Shown piece by piece: positions 46,889-58,000 of a DNA stretch of 64,000 nt (its first letter is position 1; each line of letters begins with the position of its first letter). The notes beneath the pieces are model-generated. The model did no database searches. It had not been told where the DNA came from and worked only from the letters and a program-made list of their open reading frames with translations. The stretch comes from Caenorhabditis remanei (taxonomy: Eukaryota > Nematoda > Chromadorea > Rhabditida > Rhabditidae), in the NCBI RefSeq assembly GCF_010183535.1, contig NC_071331.1, positions 21,700,001 through 21,764,000 of the forward strand, given 5' to 3'. The position numbers and the translations under genes were made by a program.

Positions 46889-49800
46889 CTAGTAGTATCC
46901 ACCGTACGGAGCCTGTGATGATTGTGGTGGAATTGCTCCGGTTGCTGACATCATTCCGTACGACGAGTAGCCCTGAAAAATCGATTTTTTTGAGGGAAAA
47001 AGTGGATTTTAGGAAAAAAAAAAGTGATTTTCAAATGGAAAATCCTGCTTCGGGACGTTGAAAATAGGATTTTAGAGTCGAAATTGGCAATTTTTCAGTA
47101 TGTTAACAAGTTGATATGTCTAGTTGAGCAATTTCTAGCATCAAATCGAGATTTCTGGTCAAAAATTGAAAAAAAAAAGGTTTTTATTCGAGAAAATGGC
47201 AATTTTCAGATGGAAAATCGGTATTTAAAGCTGAAAAATCATCGAATTTTGTTGATTTTTAGCTCGAAAAACGCAATTTTCAGGTGAGAAAATGAATGTT
47301 TCCATTGGAAATCAGATTTTCAGTCTATCGACTCTATTTTGAATGAGAAAACAGATTTTTCGCACAAGAAATACCGTTTAAAAGCTCAAATATTGAATTT
47401 TGAACTCGGAAACTTGGTTTTCGAGAGGGAAATTCATTTTTCAACTGACTAGGGAAGGCCCTCGAGTCAAAGTGGAGATATGGGACGTGACCTATATCAT
47501 TGGAAAGCTGAGAAAACGCTGATTCCAAATATATATTCAGTTTTTGCCCTCGAGGCCTGGTATTCGAGAAAAACGAGGTCAAAGTTTGGACCCCTAACAA
47601 GTCATTACCTTTCCGACGTGTTTAAAATGTCAGCAGCGTGGTGTAGGCGGTAGCAGTGTTGTCAATGCGCAGTCACTTTTTGGTTCAATTCCATCGGGCC
47701 ACCAAATTTTTTTTTCGGTTTTTTAAGTTTCGTTTTTTTTAGGAAGTGGTTTTTTTTAAAGTTTTGTTCAAATAGATAAAAAACGAAACTTAAAAAACCG
47801 AAAAAAAATTTGGTGGCCCGATGGAATTGAACCAAAAAGTGACTGCGCATTGACTACACTGCTACCGCCTACACCACGCTGCCGACATTTTAAACACGTC
47901 GGAAAGGTAATGACTTGTTAGGGGTCCAAACTTTGACCTCGTTTTTCTCGAATACCAGGCCTCGAGGGCAAAAACTGAATATATATTTGGAATCAGCGTT
48001 TTCTCAGCTTTCCAACGATATAGGTCACGTCCCATATCTCCACTTTGACTCGAGGGCCTTCCCTAGTGAATCCCCGCGTTTCGTTAAACGTTTCAAGTTA
48101 AAACCCATATTTTTGTCGAGAAATTCAGTTTAAGCCGCTAATAATCCGAATTTTCAATGAAAACTTTAATTTTCAGCTTTAAAGCAATAGTTGGAAATGG
48201 GAAATCTCGATTTTGAGGTCTAAAAACATAATCGTTTTATTAAAACCTCAAATTTTTCACAATTTTTGTAGGTTTCAGTTCAAAACTACACAGAAAAAGT
48301 GTATTTTGAGTTGAAAACTCGATTGTTCTGACCATTTTTTTTTATATCAAGAAAATGGATTTTCAACGGATTATGTCGTTTTCAGCTCAAACAACACGAA
48401 AAAACTTTTTTGAGCTAAAAACTGCGATTTTTGAGGTTTTTGGGTCAGAAATCAGAGCTGTGCGGAAGTAAAATTTGTTAAAAAGGAAGAAGGAAGTGAA
48501 AAAAGCCCGGAAGAAAGAAGGAGGAAGTCAAAGGAAGGAATTTCGCACAGCTCTGCCAGAAACCTATATTTCATACCATTTTTCTGATTTTTTTGAGCCG
48601 AAAACTGCGATTTTTCCCTAATTTTCCCTAATTTTCATAATTTTTCCGTACATTTTGATGTAATTTCCTCAATTCTTGATTAGTCGGATGAAGACACCAC
48701 TGATGACACATATCGCATAGATCTCCGTGTGCGAATGGACAGGCGAAATCTTTTCGATTGCAATCACCGTTTTTCAAGTGATACGGACACATTTGAGCGT
48801 CCGCAGTCAACGGAGAATTCGATGAAGACGTCGCGCCGCCGGGTGATGACGTGCTGCCTTCAGATGACGTCAGGATACGGAAGGAGGCGGCGGCGGCGTA
48901 GATTGGGTGTCTGCAAATAGAGAATTAAGGATTTATGGTTGAACATGTAATTTTTGATGGAAAATTGGGGTTTAAAGCGATTTTGAGGATTTTTCAACTA
49001 GAAAATGGCTTAAAATTTAGGTTTTTAGCCGATTTTTAACTGAGAAATGTAGATTCTAAAAGATTTTTAGTCTAAATAACGACTATTTCGTAAACTTTTT
49101 AAAGCTGGAAAAAGCAGGATCTCAAAGTGGAAAATAGTAGCAAACGGTTTGGAAAAAGGGAAAATTGAGAACTTAATGACATTATCAGCAATTTTTGGTC
49201 AAAAAGTTGCATTTTTGAACGATTTCAGACACGAAATCACAATTTCAGGAGACTTTTTACTAGAAATGCTGAAAAATGTCATTTATTATAGTTCTCGAAA
49301 TAACAGAAAACCGGCAAATAGAGTTTTCAGCCTGAAAATAGCTGAAACAAGCCAATTTTCGGCTCTAAACTCACCAATTCAGTCACTTTTACCATAGGAA
49401 ACAGTGAGTTTAGACCAGTTTTCGTGGCTCCGGGACAATTCGCAACGAGACATTTCGCAGCTATGAGTTCTACAGCCTCAATTTCCCCGTTTTTTCAGTG
49501 AAAAATTTCTTGTGGTCCTCTTTATCAAAATTACAAAAAATTTTCTTTATAACTTCTCGAACTATTAATCATACGAAAAAGTCAAGATATCACTGAAAAA
49601 ACGGGGAAATTGAGGCTGTAGAACTCATAGCTGCGAAATGTCTCGTTACGAATTGTCCCGGAGCCGTTTTCGTAGTTTCATGCAGCCATTTTCAGCCCAA
49701 TTTCCATAATTTTAGGTCGTTTTTCCATGACTTTTGAAAAATTTTAGCAAATTTCCCTCTCAAAACTCACCATTCCCCACAGATTTCTCAGATTTCTTCA

Positions 49801-51044
49801 TCCAACTCGGTACGAATTCAGTCGCATCGATATTGAGCCCCGGTTGAGCCAATTGAATGGGACGAACTCGAGGAGTGATTACTGTAGCTGTGAGTTTAGA
49901 TTTGGAAGAAGACGAAGAAGAGGGAGAAGACGTTGATGGGCATTCGTCATTTTTCGGACGGGTATGGAGGAAACGACACGCTTGACCGAATGAACATCTG
50001 GAAAATTAAGAAAATGACATTTTTGAAGAGAAAAGTGCCAAAAATCACATTTTTCCATAGTTGTCAAGGCCCGGCTTCAAAAAATGACCATTTTTTTTCA
50101 ATTTTTTATCGAAAATGTGACCATTTTTGACTATTTTTCAGAATTTCTTCTGATTCTGACTGATAGTCGAAAATTTTACTTTTTCGCGAAAAAATTCAAA
50201 AATTTTCAAAAAATTTGACTTTCGCGCCAATTTGCCCGGGCCTTCGGGCTTTGACAACTATGCATTTTCGAGTAGAAATCGGCAAAAAATGACCGAAAAA
50301 AAAAAACAATTTTATGAGGGAAAAATTAGTTTCGGACCTGAAAAAATGGGAAAAAAATTGTCTCAAAAATGCTGGCCGAGTTTATCCACTTGGTGGCCTA
50401 GAAAACCAAATTAAAGGAAAACTAGTCCCCGAGTTCCGATTTTCTTAAATATGACTATTTTGAGAAGGAGCATCTGGAAATTTGGGAAAAGTGAGATTAA
50501 AGGAGGAAAAATTGGTTGAAAATGAAGATTCTCGACATAAAAATAACGATTTTCACCGAAAAAGTACAGAAAAACAGGTTTTCGATGGTAAAACCGATAA
50601 AAAAGGCGTTTTTTTGAGTGACAAATGTTGGAAACCCAGATTTTGGGTATAAAATGGTGTCGATTCAAGTGGAAATCCGAATTTTCGATTTAAATTAGCT
50701 GAAACTGATTTAAAAATGTTTTCCAATATATTTCCAGAAATTTGGATATTTAAAAAATCTTGTTTTTGATTTTTCACTATTTTTTGTCTTAAAATCTTAA
50801 TTTTCCTTATTTTTCATCAATTTCCACCCAAATTACGCAAAATTTTTCACTAACTTTACAACCAAATTGAACTGACAAATGTTCTCGTTTCTCGTCGCAG
50901 CGTCGTGGATGAATCTGGAAATTTTTGAGATAATTAACTAATTAAATAATTGAGTAATTACGTACAGGCGGTGCCTTTCGAACAGATTCCGTTGGCAAAG
51001 TAGCAACAATCAATCGGTTGTTGTGGTGGTGGTTGACGACACAT
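46889..51044 (-). CDS. Gene K: CCCH zinc-finger protein with makorin-type Cys-His motif, no RING
   Basis: Exons seen: 51044-50962, 50914-50855, 49997-49771, 48910-48652 and 46972-46889 (stop). The first three form two CCCH fingers (CCYFANGICSKGTACTFIH and CQFNLVVKCSFGQACRFLH). The fourth has a third finger, CPYHLKNGDCNRKDFACPF followed by AH, and then GDLCDMCHQWCLHP, the Cys-His motif that sits just before the RING in makorin E3 ligases. The last exon is YGGYY-ending low complexity. No RING exon is found in the 1.7 kb between the last two exons. Exons 3 and 4 are out of phase by one base, so a short exon (length 3n+1) is probably missing from this model, perhaps near 49380. TTTCAG lies seven bases before the ATG (likely trans-spliced). 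RNA-binding role expected; a link to makorin (LEP-2-like) is by motif only. Confidence 0.72.
47449..48066. mobile_element. CTAGGGAAGG palindrome with tRNA-like arms, gene K intron
   Basis: Inverted ends ctagggaaggccctcgagtc and complement, flanked by TGA on both sides; arms of about 300 bases. Each arm carries a tRNA-like unit (about 47640-47706 and 47813-47884) with an A-box-like tggtgtaggcggtagc, a B box GGTTCAATTCC and a long T run. Relative at 62368-63029. Confidence 0.82.
47640..47706 (+). other. tRNA-like Pol III unit in palindrome arm
   Basis: A-box-like GTGGTGTAGGCGG, B box GGTTCAATTCC, a tRNA-like atcgggccacca end and a T9 run. The inverted partner is at 47813-47884. No cloverleaf is complete by eye. 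Confidence 0.5.
48463..48555. mobile_element. Minimal 93-bp member of the minisatellite hAT-like family
   Basis: Ends CAGAGCTGTGCGGAAG and its complement, flanked by tcagaaat and ccagaaac (6 of 8). Only a short ggaag array lies inside. Confidence 0.7.
49426..49665. mobile_element. GGCTCCGGGAC palindrome, gene K intron
   Basis: Perfect 8-bp duplication gttttcgt (49418-49425, 49666-49673). Inverted ends GGCTCCGGGACAATTCG extend into about 90-base arms (tttcgcagctatgagttcta). A relative is at 54086-54260. Confidence 0.85.
50056..50262. mobile_element. hAT-like element, CATAGTTGTCAA ends, gene K intron
   Basis: Inverted ends CATAGTTGTCAAGGCCCGG and compl. of CATAGTTGTCAAAGCCCG, with imperfect flanking catttttc and cattttcg. 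GC-rich ends like the other hAT-like copies. Confidence 0.65.
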
Positions 51045-51270
51045 TTTGGGGCTGAAATACGAGAAAAATTGATAATTGAGAGTGGGAAATAGGCGAAAAT
51101 TCAAGAGAAAAAAAGACGAAAAATACGTTTTCAGGTATATTTTTTGGGCGGAAAACCAAGTTTTTGACGAAAAAAAACCTATTTTTTCAATATTTTTCAG
51201 GTAAAAACAGTATTTTGAGTTAAAAACTGAAACTGATAACACTATTAACATTCCACACCTCTCACAACTT

Positions 51271-51495
51271 CGCCCCACCGCAAACGAGAGAGTATCAGAG
51301 AGAGACGCAGAGTTTTTTTTCTCGCGCCGACTCAGATTTTCACAGCTTTTAACCTATTCTCGCATTTTCTCATAGTATTTTTTGTAAATAATTACGAAAA
51401 AAATGCGAGAATAGGTTTAAAACTGTAAAAATCTGTGTCGCCGCGAGAAAAAACTCTGCGTCTCATGTCGATACTCTCTCGTTTGCGGTGGGGCG
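51271..51495. repeat. Palindrome upstream of gene K
   Basis: Arms cgccccaccgcaaacgagag, cgcagagtttttt and complementary aaaaaactctgcg, ctctcgtttgcggtggggcg. It may overlap the gene K promoter. Confidence 0.75.
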
Positions 51496-51577
51496 CAGTT
51501 CTAAGAGGGGTGGACTGCTAATATTCCCCGATTCTCCAGATTTTCCCATCCTAAATCTTATTATACACATTAAAATA

Positions 51578-51836
51578 TTAAGGAAGCTACTGTAGCAAAG
51601 ACTTCCAGGACTGGGTTCAAACAAAAAACCTTCCCGAACTTTAGTTTTCTCGATAAACATGAAAATCAGTTTGTGGCGAAAGAACAATAAAAAAATAGAG
51701 TTTAATATTAGCACACTTCTTACAACCGCGCTCTACCGAAACCCAAGAAAATAGTGTGAAAAATTGAGAGACTCAGAGAAAATATATATTTTTCAAGGGG
51801 ATTACGGTGGAGCGCGGTTGTAAGAATTGTAAGACC
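51578..51836. repeat. Direct repeat unit 1 with ttacaaccgcgctc palindrome
   Basis: About 140 bases (gaagctactgtagcaaagac onward) followed by a palindromic MITE (51717-51836) with ends cttacaaccgcgctctaccg and complement. The whole unit recurs in direct orientation at 53612-53857. Confidence 0.85.
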
Positions 51837-52042
51837 GATTACTGAAAAATTAATTTTCTACGTGACCCCTCTCATCATTTCTCCATTCTTAAATTCTTAA
51901 ATTAGCTTTTTTTAAATTTGAAATTCCCACGTGCCCCGATTTCTTCTTTATCTCCAATCTGCCCTACTAACCCGATTCTACATCCCTTATAATACCACAT
52001 ATTCCCACAAAAAAATCAGTTATTACGATTTTTTGCGGCAGA

Positions 52043-55000
52043 ATGCGCCTATTATACTGCGCACTGTTGCTGTCGATTGTGATCAAATATGGTAAGTTTC
52101 GGATGTCTGATACCTAAAAATATGTTTGAATTTTCAGTTGATCCAGACAACAATGACACAGATGCCACCGAACCAAAAGTTCTAAAAAATTGTGAGTGAA
52201 TCCAGGATGAAATGGGAAAAAGTAATGCATTTTTTCAGTTTTCCACTCCCGCGATCCAACCGCCGGCTCCAATCCTTCTATTCTCCATCCGAAAGTTCGT
52301 CACTCCACAGATTCATCCTCCTTCCGTCCTCGAATGCCGTCATATCTTGTCAACTCTCCACTCCTATCCAAAAGAGACAAAAGAAACGGTGAGTACTCAG
52401 ATTTAGCGGAAAATGAGAAAGTGACTAGAAAATAGGATCTCCTTACATTCTTATCTAGTTGCAAATATTTTGTATTTTCGGGAGAATATGTACCGTCTGG
52501 CCGAAATTCCTGGTTTACTAAGGACTATGGTTCGGGTACATATCTTTTCGCCTTCGCGCAGCGTCTTTTCTATAAGGCATCAATAGCCACCAGAGTTGCA
52601 TGGAAGTGAAAATTTCTTATCCGGAAGTCGGAAGCGAATTTCCTTATCCGGAAGTCGGAAGCGAATTTCCTTATCCGAAAGTCGGAAGCGAATTTTCTTA
52701 TCCGGACGACGGAAGTGAATTTCCTTATCCGGAAGTCGGAAACGAATTTCCTTATCCGGACGTCGGAAGCGAATTTCCTTATCCGGAAGTCGGAAGCGAA
52801 TTTCCTTATCCGAAAGTCGGAAGCGAATTTTCTTATCCGGACGACGGAAGTGAATTTCCTTATCCGGAAGTCGGAAACGAATTTCCTTATCCGGAAGTCG
52901 GAATAAGATTTTTCGCGAGTATTCAAAAACTCCAAGAGAAAAACCATACAATTCGCGAAAATCTGTGGAAAATTTGTTTTTGGTGGAAGAAAAGCCTATT
53001 TTCCAGACTTGCAACGGGCCGGGCCGGGCCGGGCCGGAATGAAAATTTCCAGGGCCCGGCCCGTGGCCCGGCCCGGTCGGCCCGGAAGTTCAGTACTGAA
53101 AAAAATTCAAATTTTTTTTTCGAAAATTTCCCGATTTTTTTTGAAAAATATTTTTTAAAAACAATTTTTTGTAGGCTTCGAAGGTTTTTGAAAAATATAC
53201 TTGAGGAAAAATATGAAAAATTTTCAGAAAATAAATTTTTGGACAAAAAATTGTAGTGAAAAAAGTTCAAAAATTCAAATCCGGGCCGACCGGGCCGGGC
53301 CGGGCCGGAGCTTTCTCGGCCCGGCCCGGCCCGGAATCTTGCAAGTCTGCTATTTTCTGTCCTTTTAGACCATTTTTCCATGAATTTCTGCGAAATGTAC
53401 CTTTCGAAAATTCGACATTTGGGAATGACGGAAGTCGGAAGTAAAATTCCTTATCCGAAACTCGGAAGTCGGAATAGAAATAATGCCCGGAAGTTGGAAG
53501 TCGGAATTTCATGCAACTCTCGCCACCTCGTTCATTAATCATTTCTGTTGCTTTTTGGAGTTTTTGACGGCTCCGGGCGTTAGAAGCGTTTTTTAAAAAG
53601 TTATATTAGCACGTCAAGGAAGCTACTGTAGCAAAGACTTCCAGGACTGGGTTCAAACAAAAAACCTTCCCGAACTTTAGTTTTCTCGATAAACATGAAA
53701 ATCAGTTTGTGGCGAAAAAACAATAAAAAATAGAGTTTAATATTAGCACACTTCTTACAACCGCGCTCTACCGAAACCGAAAAATGTGTGTGCAAAATTG
53801 AGAGACTCAGAAAAAAAACATTTCTCAAGGTGATTTCGGTGGAGCGCAGTTGTAAGAACTGTGCCGACCTGGATGCCTTTTGCATTTCTCGCAAGTGCAA
53901 TCTTTGTTTTCAATTTTTTATCGAGGCGAAGATCGCCGTAAATCAAGAAAGATATAATTACAGTCATCCAAAATGAATAGCACCTTGAAATGACGAGCTT
54001 GTAACAAGCCATAATAACGTTCTTGCTAGAGTTTTGCTCTTTTTGGAGAGACTGTATCAAAAGTAGGGTGAGAACGTGTTGTTCCGGCTCCACGACGTTT
54101 CGCAACTCACGCATGTTTCACAACTAAGACGTTTTGCAACCACACCGCATTTGCATAAAAAGAAGACAAATTTATCTGACCCATTTCTTGACAAAACTAG
54201 GTTTAACTATTCCTAGTTTTATGGTTGCAAAACGTCGCTGTTGCGAAATGTCGCGGAGCCGTTCTGCGGTGCATGCAGCCAATGCTGTAGCGGATGAAAT
54301 CGATCTTCTTTGTTTTCCTTTTTTTTCAACTATCAATATTTCAGTGGACAAATCGTTCAATGAATTTGTCGATCGGCTCTCAACGATCGCTCGTCTGGTC
54401 AATACAGTAAAAATGCAATCCGATCTCATGAATGATCATGATATGCATTTCAAAGTTGGAGAACTTCTGAACGTTGGAAAGATTGAAGTGGACACCCTGA
54501 AAACAATCAACACTCTTCGTATCAAAGAACTTATACTGGCTATCAATAAAACAGAAGAAAACTTTGATAACGTGGATGCAGAGTTGAAAAAGTTGCAAAT
54601 GTGGGAATTAGTTCGGAAAGTAACTGAGGATTTGGGAGAAGCCAGTAGTTTTCCAAGTACACACGATTTTCTGTTCAAAGACATCGAAAGTCTTGATACC
54701 GAATTTTCTGCAGAACCTTTCGGCAATGCAGAGTCCTCTGTTGAAAACGTGCTGAATTCTCTCGAAGACTTGAAAGGCTATTCAACTCTCGGCTTCACCA
54801 GAGAAGAAGAAGTGAATAGATACTTCAAACAGTTCGTTTCTGTAAAGGAGGCTTTCGCCAATGTCATCTCTTATATTGATCCTTTGATAACACAAATCGA
54901 GAAGATGACCCCTTTCAAAAGTTGGGATCTCGAGCAGAAACGATCAGTGATATCAGAGCCAGAAAGACTTATTTCCGCTATCATTTGGAGAAAAGGAGTG

Positions 55001-58000
55001 CAAGAAAAAGGTGATACAAGTGACTACGACAAAAATGCTCTTGACAAGAATTTCGGATTGCTGGATGATTTGAAACAAAGTGTAAAGATATTTGAAGACG
55101 ACTATACATTCTTCGAAAACACTTTATTCAAACATGCGTATAATTCGTTATCAGATCTCTCAGGATTTGAAGCCATAGATAAGTTAGCTGCTGAAATTGG
55201 AACGAAAAAGCTCAATAAGATTTTCAAAATCATTGAGAGCGACAAAAAGTTGATGAAGGGTTTGAAACCGATTCTCGAAATAAAGAAAACTAAATTCATG
55301 AATTCTAGTTTTTCGTCAGATTTGGGCACAAAATTCGCAATAGAGAAGGTGAATCTGATATTGAAAGAAATAATAAAGACAATAACAACAGTCAAAGGTT
55401 TTGGACAATATTTGACAAATTTTGAACACTGTGGAGCAAAAGGAAAGATAATTGATGATAATACGTTGAGTGGAGCCCGATTCCCTCTTCATACTGGTCA
55501 AGAGATGGTTGCCAACTTCGAAGATTTTTTTAAAAGAGACTTTTTCCACCACAACCTCCGACCTCTCTTAGCTGATTTGGGCAATGCCAATAGGACGTTG
55601 GAGAACATAAACCCAAACGGACGCACCCCCTCATTGAAACAGCTTTCGAATGTTTTCTCTGAGTTGACCATAAATGGGACACTGAATGTAATCCAGAAGT
55701 CAATGAAGACATTACTCAAAAGTTTGAAAACTTTCAATTCAAAGAAACTGGATAAAGCTTTCAGCATTTTTAAAGATCGGCGGGAACAAATAGAGGGGTT
55801 TCTGAAAATTTCGAATGTGACCTACGAACGTAATGTTCACATTTGTTTACAGTCTTACCAGCATCAATGTAAAACTTCTTATGAAGCTACTCTTCTTATC
55901 CGGATGATAAGATTGCTCGAAGTGGAGAGTATCAACAATGTGAGCCGATACATGGATCAAGTCGAAAAAGTTCAACGGACATTGGATTCATTAAAATCTA
56001 TGCTCCCTGTGGTTAAAAATAACTCCAATGCTTACGTTGAAAAACTAAACAAAATCGACAAGTTGGTGGTGACTCGAATCGAGAAAGCGGTGAATTCGGT
56101 CAACAACCTTGTTTCATTAAAAAAACAAGGACTGTTGAAGGAACTTCAGGCCATTCAAAGCAGAGCAGAAGATGAAATAAACCTCATCGCTGTATTCGGC
56201 CTTAAAGACCCGATTTATAAAGATACTAAGTCGTCGTGGAACTTGAAAGAAGCGATCATGTCGTTGGAAACGAGTCTTGATTACTTTGATGAACATGTGA
56301 AAGAGTTCAATTTCCAAAAAGTGAGAAACCTCTCTAATTATGACTCATTTTTTGAGAGTATGAAAGATATGCCTCAGATCGCAATCAAGCCCGAATCTTT
56401 AATACGTGTGCTTAACTACTTGATCAAAACGACAACGTGGGAGAATCACATACCTGTGTTCACCAAGACGAAAGAGAAGCTCATCGAGATTTCATCTATG
56501 GATCTGGACTTCGCAAAACATTTCCAAGAAGTGGGCGATTCGTTCCAAAAGTTTGGGGACTTTTTGACTCAAGCTTTGACGGATGATGTTGTGAACCCAA
56601 TGCAGGATCAGGATATCCAGAATGAAGACGAGTATGACTACACGTAAGTTGATCTCCTAATTGAATTCATTAGACCACCAAAACTTTCTTATTTTCAGAT
56701 GGATAATCGTGGGTTGTGTTGTCTTCGTCGCTGCTTGTCTATCCGGCGGTGTAATCTTCGTTCTTTGGAAAAAGAAACTGTTGTGTTTCAAAAGGAAAGG
56801 AGAATCGGTGGATTGTGATGTAATCGACATGGATCCAGTGGACAACAAGCCAGTTCTTCCACCTCATTTGATTATCGTAGCTATTGGTACACAGACATTC
56901 GGACGACACCCGGAGCACTATGAGTTGTGGACCCAGTTGATGGTACATGTGAGAACGGCGCCAACACCAGAAGAACGACAATTCCCGTACTTGCCGTTGA
57001 AGGGGTCGATGTATTGGTGAGTTTCAGAGGTGAAAGTTATTAAAACTGATTGTGATGGTTACAGGGATCCGAATATCAAACTGAATCCGTTCACAGCTCT
57101 CCAATCGGTTCGGCTCCACGGAAACAAGTTTCGTACTAGGCTGGGAACTGTTTTTTATGCTATGCAGGTGAGAATATTGGGTAGTTAGCGCATGGATTCA
57201 AGCCGAAAAGTTGGAATTTTCTAGTTGGTCGTATAGACAGCATAGCAAAGCGTAAGATCACATAAACACTCAATGACGGCTGCAGGTATGTGCCCGGGTG
57301 GCATTGAGCGCCTCGCATTTTTTCCAGAAATTCGAAAATGCGGTGAGAGAGTGTGCAAATTGGAGAGACGCAGACACACTCTCGATTTTACACACTCTCG
57401 TCGCATTTCCGCACACTTTGAATTCTTTCAGCACCCAAAGCGCCTCCATAGGCACATCCCTGGACGGCTGCGCTGTACTGATAAAAGTTTACGCTAGGGG
57501 GGTTATTGTAGGTGATAGCACTGTGGGAATTTTCTAGCTTTCGGGTTATTGCCAGTACGAATCGGAGCGCAATTTGATTTTTTTAATAGAGATCTGGCTC
57601 AGACATAGCACGCAACTTTGCGCACGCGATGCAACCGCAAAGATTCTGCGAAACCAACGCTTGTCTAATGTCCAGTCCAAAATCTACTTAAAATCCAAAA
57701 ATTCTCTATCATTCCAGGCCCCGATGGAAGCCAACAGCATGCACGACGACACTCGAGGGGACTTCTTGGCTATGCTCGTAATTGATGAAGTCGAATTCAT
57801 CGTATTCCTCGGAGAAACCAGTTCGTGTGGACGTTACTTCACCGAAGGCGTCGGAAATCTCACCATCGAAAACTTCACTGTCACAAATGAGGGGGAGCAA
57901 CAGTTCCAGAACTCGACGGACATTGTTGTGAGAACTCTGATGGTAAAGGACAATAAGAAGAAGACTCAACGGAAAGTGAAGCAGTTCCAAGTCAAAAACT

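Noticed and set aside
52615..52910. CRISPR-like array from regularly spaced repeats
   Set aside because: The genome is eukaryotic and the units are contiguous minisatellite repeats without unique spacers.
52600..53256. A 218-codon open frame (and antisense frames of 144 and 125 codons)
   Set aside because: It is translation of the GGAAGTC minisatellite and the nested GC-rich element; the same array is open in several frames and has no leader or splice context.
54134..54344. N-terminal 70 codons upstream of gene L exon 4
   Set aside because: This stretch is a GGCTCC palindrome plus intron; a TTTCAG acceptor at 54341-54344 gives the right phase with the signal-peptide exons.
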